In this document: piece after piece, positions 13,061 to 64,000 of the stretch
How the letters are laid out: each line of letters starts with the position of its first letter
Position numbering within the stretch: the stretch's first letter is position 1
NCBI GenBank assembly: GCA_019614645.1
Contig: JABWDB010000036.1
Span: forward strand, 310,001 to 374,000
Length of the DNA stretch: 64,000 nucleotides
Source: Stratiolaelaps scimitus
Taxonomy: Eukaryota > Arthropoda > Arachnida > Mesostigmata > Laelapidae
Reading direction: 5' to 3'
Notes under the pieces: generated by a model
What the model saw: only the letters and a program-made list of their open reading frames with translations
What the model was told of the DNA's origin: nothing
Databases searched by the model: none
Translations under genes and position numbers: made by a program

Positions 13061-13679
13061 CATGCAACGGGATTCGAAGGGCGATAAACCGAGGTTCACT
13101 CAAAAGGCTTGAAAAACCTTTACGTACAAATAGGCAACAAATCTAGCTAGAGCGTACGCCTGTACGCACGATATGCGACAATCGCCATGCTAGACCCCAC
13201 ATAAACCCCACTATGAAGCTGAACACATTAGCGAAACTGCGAATTGAACAGGCGTCTTTTTTGTTCTTTGGACATTTCGAGTTCGACTAGAAGTTCGCAA
13301 AACGAAGCTCATAAAATTTGCGAAATTGACAACGAAATGAATTTACTATAATTGTTTTTCGAGCTGACCCTCAGCTGTTCCCCTATATGACAGGCCTCAG
13401 CTCTTAACCGCCTAAATGAATTTACTGTCATAGCTATTTTCGTGCTGATTACAAAATCGAAACAACTCATATACTGTGCACAGAAACTGGCGGGATTTCT
13501 TCTATGCCGCGGAGTCCAAGCCGTTGGCACAACTCACTCGGGTAGAGTGCGCGTGTGTGCGATCTGTGCTTATTCATTTTATACACGTGCTGGCAAATGG
13601 CTAATTTTGGTGCTTTCGTTGCGAAGCAGCTGTCCACGTTCCCAAACACGCACATGCGTCCACCACGTCTGCCTTGAAC

Positions 13680-14110
13680 GAGTGGTGACTCACCAGTTGC
13701 TCCGCTAAAAATACCACATCCTCATTGCCGCGCACGTTTCACCCTGTCTCCGTAGAGGGAGCCACACGCCTGTCATCCCGATCAAGTTCTGTTTCACTTC
13801 GACGGTCGGAGCCGGACGTGTGCGAGAGTCGAATCGCTGTCCGCCGAAGATGTGTGATCCGATCTTTCCACTGCCCTCTCCTAACTCTGACCGAAACTGT
13901 CAGAGCCGTTGGTGCCGGCCAGCCAGGATCGCTCCGGATCGGCCGACGGCAGGAGACAGGCAGCAGAGACATCGAACTGGCGCCGTTCTGTGCCACCGCC
14001 ACCACCACCAGTGAAACGCCTGTGAAACCGCCGTTGAACAGCCGTTTGATGGGGACCGGCCGCAGAGACCCCGGTGCATGTTGGCGTGTTCAGCTACAGA
14101 AGATGAAGCC
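13680..14110 (+). promoter_or_regulatory. GC-rich candidate promoter/5' UTR of CERK
   Basis: About 430 bases of GC- and CpG-rich sequence lie 300-750 bases upstream of the proposed CERK start codon, in an otherwise AT-rich area. The idea that it is the promoter or an untranslated first exon rests only on composition and position. Confidence 0.3.
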
Positions 14111-14420
14111 GCGACGATATCAATAACATTCATCACCTGGAGAGAGAGGGGTGTCGTCTCGTCTGTTCGCGGCAAAGCAAAGTTCGTGCAGTGTGCATTG
14201 ATTTACGCAGAAGCTTGGTGTAATCCACCCGATGAACCGAAAGGTGGCTTCGAACAAAGTGGAGTTTCGAAACGACTCGAGTATCAGTGGTGCAGCCTGG
14301 CCGTTGTCGCACCCACAAACGGGTTGCTTGTAGCAGGTGGTTCCAGTTGATGTTTATTCTAATTTTGTTTCGTTGTATGTGCGTGCATAAGTGCAGTGCA
14401 TCCCATGCAACGCCGATGCA

Positions 14421-56741
<42,321 letters not shown>

Positions 56742-57582
56742 GGACGCAGCTCTCGATGGGAGCCATCCAAATAGAAGAAGGACAGCAAAGATGCGAATGA
56801 ACAAAATCACAGCCGCGGCAACAAAATCGCTACAGCCCCATCAAGGACAGTCGTCATTAGCTGTGGAGAATTAACCACTTAAGATCAACATATAAAAAAA
56901 CAGGACACACAGAGAGAGAGAGAGCAGATGAGAGTGTACTCGAACACTAATCACACAGGGGAGATAAGCGATGCCTTTGCGATTTGGGCTATGGATCGTT
57001 GCTATTGGTGATGATAATTATAATTTTAGTAGTAAATTCGTCACGTGAAGAACGCCGCTGTCCATTCAGCGTTACTGCCAATCGCTGGATGACTTCTCTA
57101 TACAAAAATGTGAGCTATGATATGACAATTGTTAATGACTCATAATTAACTAATTAACCATTAGAGGCAGTATATATTGACATACGTGTTTGCCTTTCTG
57201 TGTTGACAAATGTATGAAACTGCAGTTCTACGTGGAACGACGACAATTCGACGAGAATTTATCTTGAATCAATATGATTTCGCTTACAAAATGTAGGCCC
57301 AGTAGTATCATTTCTAGATCCCACGAAAATGAATCTCCCAAACAGAATTTCACCGGTTGCGATGAATGCTGGTTACAATGATGTCAATATTTCATAGGAA
57401 TAATATTCTGTACGAGCCAATGACGATTCGTCTAGAAGACATCATCGATAGATTATACAAAATGCATACTTACGCAGCTAGCCCAGAACAGGCAGTCTTT
57501 GGAAGGATGAGCTTTCTGATTTTCTTGGCCACATCGAACCCTACTTCCACGTACGTCTCTCCCATTCCATCAGTTTGTACTT

Positions 57583-57585
<3 letters not shown>

Positions 57586-57626
<41 letters not shown>
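57586..57626. repeat. (AT)n microsatellite
   Basis: About 41 bases of uninterrupted AT between the CERK stop codon and the candidate LINE relic. Confidence 0.9.
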
Positions 57627-57633
<7 letters not shown>

Positions 57634-59363
57634 AGCAACCCTGTGGACATTCATTATTTGGCTGTGTTCATTGGTGGCACGTTGATTCGATTTGGAAACA
57701 ATTCCAGAAATGGGCAGTAGTGAATGTAGATCCAAATATTCTGACTCGAGGGGGCAACCGAACCTTGCTTGCAATGTGTGCATGTGCATGCTGACAATGT
57801 GTGCATCTGCGATTGTCATTCGAGCGTCCACGGTGAACAACTGTCAGATGAATCGAGATCGGCACACCCGCCCTGCCAAATACTGCGCCATCATATGGCT
57901 ACAGTTCTCCTCGGATGAAACCGGAGGGGTGCGCGGAGCGCGTCCTGCGAATACTGACAAGCTGTTTTCTTCTATACACATTTAGCGTTGCCTATTTTGA
58001 AATATCTGTTTACTATGACCTACTATATCATCATTCTCGACAATCGGAAACTGTGACGATGGTCCACCACTGCTCGACAGCCCTGGACGAAAGGCGCACT
58101 GAGAAGAGGGCGGCTTTCTCGGCTAAATTCATTCATGTTTTTATCATACCTGGCAAAATGTCGCTTAGTATTTATTCGAATAAGTGTTAATGTGATGAAG
58201 CCGAGTTGGAGTGTTCACTGCAAAGCTTGTTCGAAAAATATGTTCACACACACACACAGTGCTGAAGGACATCTCTCTCTCAGGTCGTTTGTATAAGGTA
58301 GCTATGGACTGAGATATATGCACTATGTACGGATGTCATTCCCATCTAAGGGGTGTTATTTGACACCGTTCGTTGGCAAGCAAACAACAGGGCACCAAGT
58401 GTCAAGATGGACCGCTGCAGCAGTGTAATTTATTGATTTCGGGATGTATTATAGACGCGCATAATACAAATAGATGACCACAGCATGATTCGTGCTGTAC
58501 TGAGGATGTCGCATGACTGAAGCTTATCATGTCCATTTTATACGATGCACGAACAATTGACCACTGTGGCGAATATAGAATCGTCTACTTACCTAGTTAA
58601 TTGATACAGAGCCCGAGATCAGCATGGCATACTTAAATCCACAGTCGTAGTTCGCACAACAAACAACTGTTTAGATCAAATTGTTCTATGTATGTACTGA
58701 AACGTGTTCACAATGTATGTACCTTGGAAACTCTTCGTGTAGATGTTAAGGCTAGCTTAGAAAGGAATTGTTGACAAATTGTTGCGTAGTATTTAGCCGT
58801 AGTAGCGCATAACTAAAACATCGCCCCGCACACCCCCTGAAGATACAGGAGACCGAACGAGTGTGGATAGATGTGAAAGGAGAAATGTTGAGATGGCTCC
58901 TGTGATAGGCCGCTAGAAAGACCGCTGCTCAAGTGTTATGTGTTAATGATATGATATCAAGTGAGACAGGTAGATCGAAGAATCACAAACAATGCGTTCA
59001 CTCATATGAAAGAGCGAAGCCACGTGTGAGGTGAAATACAATGCAAAAAATAAAGCGAAGAGTTATTTTAACAAGATGGTCAATATCATAGTTCAGGAGG
59101 AAACGCGAAGATCTTGCAGCGACACGGGGGGACTAGGTCACTAAACGAGCGCGACATACGGCTATAGATGTATGCACCAGGTTGAAATGCGAGGTCGTAT
59201 GATGGGTGGTCTTAGTGTTCATAGGGTGGTAATTATTGATCTGCTGTAGGTATAGAATAGCTGGAAAAGTAGGTGGTCTAATTGTGTCCCAGGCATGAGG
59301 CAGGCTTGGGGGTCGGAAATTGTTCAGCTCACAACAGAATTCGATAGCGGAAATGCGTGATTT

Positions 59364-59876
59364 TTAGCAAAGGCAGGACCGTTTAACGCGTGTATTGGAT
59401 ACGGGTGCATGTGAAAGAGTAAATATATATTCGTTTGTTATTCGAGTCGATAGCTGCGACAAATTAAAATGCTCTCCTGTAAATATGGGGAAGGTCGCTG
59501 AGATTGAGCCGAAGATGAGGGTCATATTCTCGACCTGGTTCCCGCTGGCAGCCCCGTCAAGATTGCTGTGATAACCGACTAGGAAAAGCGTTCGTGGAGA
59601 GAGAATATCAGCTGTAACGGCCTTTACAGAGATTCGCATATCAACTTGGCATGTCTTAAGGGTATCGCACACAGGTATGAGGACTCCAACACCTCTTGAG
59701 CCAGCTTGGCTCGACGGTAATATCGCACAGTAATTATAATGTACAAGTGACAATTGCCGGTCATAAACTGAGAGATGTAATCGGGACTCTAAAGATATTG
59801 CCATGCCAACATCATCATGCAGTGTGCAGAAATCTGATAATATCTGACAAGCACCTTGTTTATGGCGGGTGTCCAA
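59364..59876 (-). pseudogene. Possible decayed LINE endonuclease fragment
   Basis: A 170-codon minus-strand frame without ATG reads in order SVYDRQLSLVHYNYC, SRGVGVLIPV, VTADILSPRTLFLVGYHSN and FPIFTGEHFNLSQ. The spacing of a GVGVLI strand, a V(T/S)AD..VGYHS strand and an FTG-(D/E)-FN-like step recalls the endonuclease domain of non-LTR retrotransposons (RGVGVLI, then AVYRPP, then GDFN). The catalytic GDFN is not intact and the evidence is weak. It could also be a chance long frame. Confidence 0.3.
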
Positions 59877-60486
59877 ATTTTGCCACTACGGAAGGCGTTC
59901 AGAAGAAATTGGGGAAGGCCGGTCCAACGTGTGATCAAGATCTATATCCTGTGTATTAGTTGATGAATGTGAGATTCTCCGGATCAGAGCAGTCGTTTGA
60001 TCCACGTTCGAGGCTGTACGATTGGGATGTCGCCAGCGGAACCGACAACTAAAGACAAGCGGGAATCATCCTGAACCTGACTCTTGTTCAAGGCGACCGC
60101 GATCTTTTCTTACTGTCCATGTGGGTGCCTCTAGGTCGAAAAACTCAAGAATAGCATTATCGATTGATAATACCAATGAAAAAAGGTGGGCTTCTAGTTG
60201 AAACTGATCCTGCCGTTAGCTTGTAGATTTCACTATAAGCCTAATATTAGCGCCCTCTCTCCACCACGCACCCCAGCTATCCTGTAGTCTCTTGCTGGAC
60301 ATTTTGGGAGGCGCAGCTTCGCCCTCACAAATCTATTACGTGAAGAGCGGCGTTTACTTCCATGTTAGTATTGATTTGCAGATTCTATGACACTTAACCG
60401 TGATCCTTTAGATAATTCACTGAGAATCTAGGAAATTTTTCGATTCAAAATGAAATCGATCTATTATTTGGAATGCATGTCCTTTT

Positions 60487-60528
60487 CAGCATATTTGCTT
60501 TGCTGTGATCAGCAAAGCAAATATGCTG
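60487..60528. repeat. Perfect 19-bp hairpin with 4-base loop
   Basis: CAGCATATTTGCTTTGCTG (60487-60505) is followed by loop TGAT and its exact reverse complement (60510-60528). The stem does not continue outside these limits. It lies 365 bases beyond the GTPBP10 stop codon, past the likely poly(A) site. Confidence 0.85.
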
Positions 60529-60739
60529 GATATGCTGTTTATTCTTTCTCATTGACACTGTACGAACTACTAAAATTTATCAGAAATTGAATTCGGGTTT
60601 TTGAGCTAATATATTTGAGCTAACGAGAAGAATCGAGCTACTGGGGACCTTAAATTCCATTTACCGATAGAGAGAGAGAGAGTAGGGCCAAACACGTATT
60701 TTTTTAAAAATCCCTGAATGGATATTACTGATTTGGCAT

Positions 60740-60745
60740 TTTATT
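60740..60745 (-). terminator. Candidate polyadenylation signal of GTPBP10
   Basis: AATAAA on the minus strand, about 148 bases after the stop codon at 60893-60895. Other AT-rich variants are nearby, so the choice is tentative. Confidence 0.45.
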
Positions 60746-60892
60746 TTCTAATCAACATTTACATGGTGCTAAATAAGATACAAATATCAAATACAAACCC
60801 AACCGACATGGCGTTTCAGTTAGAATAGCTATCATAACATGTCACTACAATGTATCTAACATATGGCTTAATACAATGAACACGAGCCATAG

Positions 60893-63800
60893 TTATACAA
60901 GCTGATTGACCAGCTGAGGAAGTTCCACGGGAGGTTTCTCAACGTCTTTCATAGACCGGTTCATCTCGTAGAGCTCGTCCAAATGAACACGGAGCTTCTC
61001 CTGTAGCGTTTCGATATTTTTCATATCCTTCGCACTGATATGAATCTGCAATTAGATACCGAAAGGTAGCTTTGATCATAATCATCATCATCTAATTGTC
61101 CTTTTAAACTTTGTCGGGCTGACTCTCGGCCAGCATTTAACGTTCACGGTACAACAACTGCTTTCGGCAACCTACGTGCCTTTTCCTGTTGCAAGGCGCA
61201 CGCAACACAATTAATTATAATTCTTTTTTTCTTTTAAGGGCGGGTATTGGCATGCTAATGCATATCAACACCGTGACCTCACCTTCTGGAACTGTTGACG
61301 GTTACCCTAGAACTCCGAAACTATCTCTTGTTAATTGGACCATTAATTTCTAACATATTGATGTCGGAAGCGCAGTGATTAATTATTGTGTGAGGGATGA
61401 ATAATATAATAAGATGAATACAAATCTGCTGCACCTCTGTTCTAGCGATGACATGTACACACCTATTGATGCCTTGGAGCTAATCATATCATTGGATCAT
61501 TCGTTGCAAATATAATTATAGATAGCTATTACAAACGACAATGTTTCCATCATAAATGCAACATGCAGCACGGCGGGCTCACCCCCCCCCCCAGCTCAGA
61601 GCCCTTGGACGTCTCTATAGTGCGGCAATGTTTAATAAAGTCCTATCTAAATACGTGGCCACATAACTGAAGCACGCCTGAGCTCGAGTAGTGACTGATT
61701 TTGAACAATGTTCATGAAGCACGAGCAAACTTGAAACGAGCTGCAGCATTCACGGAAATAATTAACTCATAAGTACGAATATATTCAGGGCAAAAATTAA
61801 TTCGTCTTTTTCGCCTCGAGCGCGCCGTTGTGTTATCAAATGAGAACAATAACGGTACAAATTATCATTGTTCCCTTTATATCGACAATGCCTGTGTCAC
61901 TCAGCTGTTTCCTCTGTAAAACAAAGATTGTACTATTGTTCTATTATTCCGCGGGATTAGTTCTAAAGCATAGGACTATGTAGGCTGAATGCTTTGCCTC
62001 AAGGCCAACCCTGCAATAGTCAAGCCTCGATTACGGTTCACCCCAGCTCCTCATGTATCTATGCCCATTTTTGGTTAATTCGTACCGTATCTTTGAAATC
62101 CATTCTCGACGTCGGCCGGACTTCATCTGGAAGGCTGTCAAACGCCTGTTGACTGGCCATACTTTCATCAAACTCTTCCAATTTTTCGCATGCTCCTTCG
62201 GTGTCGATCTTGTTCAGTACCAATAGAGCGGGCTTATGCACCAAGTCTGTCCGGTACAACTCCAATTCCTAGAAACAAGCGATAATCATTTAGCAGTCAA
62301 TAAGGAAACACAAAAGCAAGAAGGCGAGTATGAGTAGTAAGAAATGATTACAGCACGTATCAGGATCGCAATTCACTGTAACATGGTGTCCGAAATGCAA
62401 CTACCCCATCTCTATCTCATGTCAAGCTGTTGTCAAACGATCAATTGCCCTTCCGTAAGCCGTTTGAACTGTCTGGTTAACCGAGTTAAGCATAGTTGCA
62501 TCAATAGGTGTATCGCCTACCTAGTTATATTATAAGAATACTACCTTATTAAGCGACATGACGGTCTCAAAAGCGGTGCGGAACTCAGAATTTTCATTGA
62601 GTCGAAATCCTTGAATGTCAACCACAAACATCAGCAAGTTCGTACGTTCGACGTGACGTAAAAAATTATGCCCGAGGCCGGCATTTTTATGGGCACCTTC
62701 GATGAGACCCGGTAGATCGGCTAATGTGATCTGTCGAAAATCTTCGTACTCCATAATGCCGATATTCGGGCGAAGTGTCGTAACTACGAAAAACATTTGA
62801 GGGTTCCATTATAATTATGCATAACGCTGCGATTCAATTAAGCACAACGATCCCGAGGTACACATTTACTCGCATTAGTCTGGCATTAAGGTATTTCAAC
62901 AGGTGAACTCTATCTACAATACTCGGGCAGGCGCCCTATCAAGAATTTCGTCATTGTCTAGCACGCATAGTTCAACGCGAACGATTAAAATCCCATTTTC
63001 TTTACTTAGTGAAGCTAGTCTATCCCGAAGACGGAACACTTACAAGGATAAGCGGCCACTTTTGGTCTCGCGCGGGAGAGTCCTCGGAGAAGTGTAGACT
63101 TCCCGGCGTTGGGGAATCCGACAAATCCAATATCAGCGATGAGCTTCAGATAAAGGCCAATGATTGCCTCCTTTCCTTTCCTGCCCAAAAATCCGTTCTT
63201 CGGACAACCTCCGACGCCTCCTTGGGCAACGAGAAACTTCTGGCCCGGATTAACCAAATCAACTGTGATAACAACGATAATGATAATAAAGGTAAAGGTA
63301 AAGGTAAAGGCTTAATGGTTTATTGAAGGAGCTGCAATTTTACCATAAGAATGGCAGCATATCTTTAGGCAAATCTCGACCGATATATTGTAATGATTTT
63401 GAGGTTAGGGTGGCGAAGTTACGCAGCCCTCAATAAACATCTCCGTTAGCTTCATGTGACTGGAACTTCGTTTCTATAACGACACCTACCATTTAGTTGT
63501 GTCTACCTAATGCAGTCCAGAGGGGAAGCAGTGTGTTTCGTGATAAATGTGGCATATGTTGTTCCCAATACATATGCTGCATTGCAGGTGAACACCAATC
63601 CATAACAATTACTCGCATCGGCGCTTAAATAAGATGCCGAGGATGCAGAGAACATAGAAGAAACGAAATGGCAAACACACCGAGTTCTCGATTTCCGGAA
63701 TCAACAACGCTAACTCCAGGTGGTACTTCAATGGTGACATCGCGGCCAGAATCGCCCAACAAGACGTGGGGCCGGCTATTTTCACCAACTCCTGCCTTCA

Positions 63801-64000
63801 CCCGGCGCTCGGGAAAGTTCCGAAGGACCTTCTGGAGTGTGACGCCTTCAACGGCTTCAATGTAGACACTTCCACCATTGCCGCCCAGCCCTGAAACCAA
63901 CCACTCGAGTATTATTGTTGTACGTCCAATGACTTTTGTCGACATCCTCCTCACAACGGCTAGATATACCTATATCTGGATGCGGCATCTGACACATGAT
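60893..64000 (-). CDS. GTPBP10: GTPBP10 (Obg-family GTPase), 3' six exons, N-terminus outside window
   Basis: GTPBP10 is a mitochondrial Obg-type GTPase that helps mature the large mitoribosomal subunit. Minus-strand exons: 64000-63970 (partial), 63890-63681, 63262-63044, 62783-62545, 62268-62086 and 61045-60893. They give 1035 nt (344 codons plus stop), and all phases fit. The Obg glycine-rich domain shows [21 protein letters not shown] and LVAQGGVGG. GTPase motifs are G1 [10 protein letters not shown]2-region YPFTTL, G3 [11 protein letters not shown]4 NKID and a G5-like SAK. The segments [17 protein letters not shown] and [15 protein letters not shown] match GTPBP10 rather than MTG2/GTPBP5. 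About 35-40 N-terminal residues, including any targeting signal, are missing beyond the edge. The 31-base exon at the edge (MPHPDIG side) is the least certain. Confidence 0.93.
61046..62085. other. GTPBP10 last intron (1.04 kb)
   Basis: The longest GTPBP10 intron in the window. It contains the second copy of the dispersed repeat (61232-61308) and a run of C at about 61583-61592. No other feature was seen. The other introns are 79, 418, 260 and 276 bp. Confidence 0.6.
61232..61308. repeat. Dispersed repeat, partner of 42581-42660
   Basis: Shares TTTTAA, GGGTATTGGCATGCTAATG and CCTTCTGGAACTGTTGACG in order with the copy in CERK intron 3. Confidence 0.5.
63291..63345 (-). repeat. Dispersed retroelement-like 3' tail, copy 5 (minus)
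   Basis: On the plus strand it reads (GGTAAA)3, GGCTTAATGGTTTATTG, AAGGAGCTGCAATTTTACC. This is the reverse complement of the tail at 29985-30053 with few differences. It sits in a GTPBP10 intron, in sense orientation with that gene, about 30 bases from the exon 3 acceptor. Confidence 0.6.

Larger units (their letters stand above)
11247..14420. other. Divergent intergenic region between MOCS3 and CERK
   Basis: This region should contain both promoters. It has an AT array just upstream of MOCS3 (about 11290-11336), one dispersed 3'-tail repeat (12993-13060) and a GC-rich patch at about 13680-14110. Several open frames overlap on both strands in the GC-rich part, but none shows a known domain. 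I could not point to a specific TATA box or initiator. Confidence 0.5.
56742..60892. other. Convergent intergenic region between CERK and GTPBP10
   Basis: This holds the 3' ends of both genes. No AATAAA was found within a few hundred bases of the CERK stop, so its 3' UTR may be long. The region also has an AT array at 57586-57626, a possible LINE endonuclease relic (59364-59876, minus) and the hairpin at 60487-60528. Confidence 0.5.

Noticed and set aside
13725..14350. Overlapping ORFs in the GC-rich patch upstream of CERK
   Set aside because: GC-rich DNA with few stops leaves several frames open. No domain or splice logic was found, and a promoter or UTR is more likely.

Overview
This is eukaryotic, intron-containing nuclear DNA, most likely from an arthropod. 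The three recognisable genes are animal orthologues with GT-AG introns and diverged arthropod-like proteins. The background is full of (AT)n microsatellites. A parasitic (mesostigmatid) mite of the Varroa/Tropilaelaps kind is my best guess, but this is an inference from gene structure and repeat style, not a proof.

Three genes were assembled exon by exon, and their reading frames join correctly at every junction. (1) MOCS3/UBA4 lies on the minus strand at 8314-11246 (5 exons, 399 aa). It is the E1-like adenylyltransferase plus rhodanese that makes thiocarboxylate on MOCS2A and URM1. (2) A ceramide kinase (CERK) lies on the plus strand at about 14421-56741 (9 exons, 673 aa). It fills most of the window, with a first intron of about 24 kb. 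(3) GTPBP10, a mitochondrial Obg-family GTPase, lies on the minus strand from 60893 to beyond the right edge. Its N-terminus is outside the window. MOCS3 and CERK are divergently transcribed across about 3.2 kb. CERK and GTPBP10 converge across about 4.1 kb. No operon-like or pathway link between the three is apparent.

Layout: 1-8313 has no gene I can support. It holds AT/CT microsatellites, a GC- and triplet-rich patch (2640-3730) and a circularly permuted inverted repeat (5488-5902). 8314-11246 is MOCS3. 11247-14420 is the intergenic space, including a GC-rich patch that may be the CERK promoter/5' UTR. 14421-56741 is CERK. Its introns contain a pure CTG tract of 145 units (34543-34977), a non-autonomous mariner element with perfect terminal inverted repeats and a TA target-site duplication (47373-48067), a short unidentified terminal-exon-like ORF (33813-34040) and many AT arrays. 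56742-60892 is intergenic with a possible decayed LINE fragment and a perfect 19-bp hairpin. 60893-64000 is GTPBP10.

Five scattered sequences share a 3'-end-like block with an AATAAA/TTTACC-type tail, on both strands. They look like 3' ends of one retrotransposon family. No rRNA, convincing tRNA or CRISPR array was seen. I did not find a new multi-gene system. The items most worth a second look are the intronic CTG expansion, the mariner derivative that keeps its DNA-binding half, and the permuted inverted repeat.
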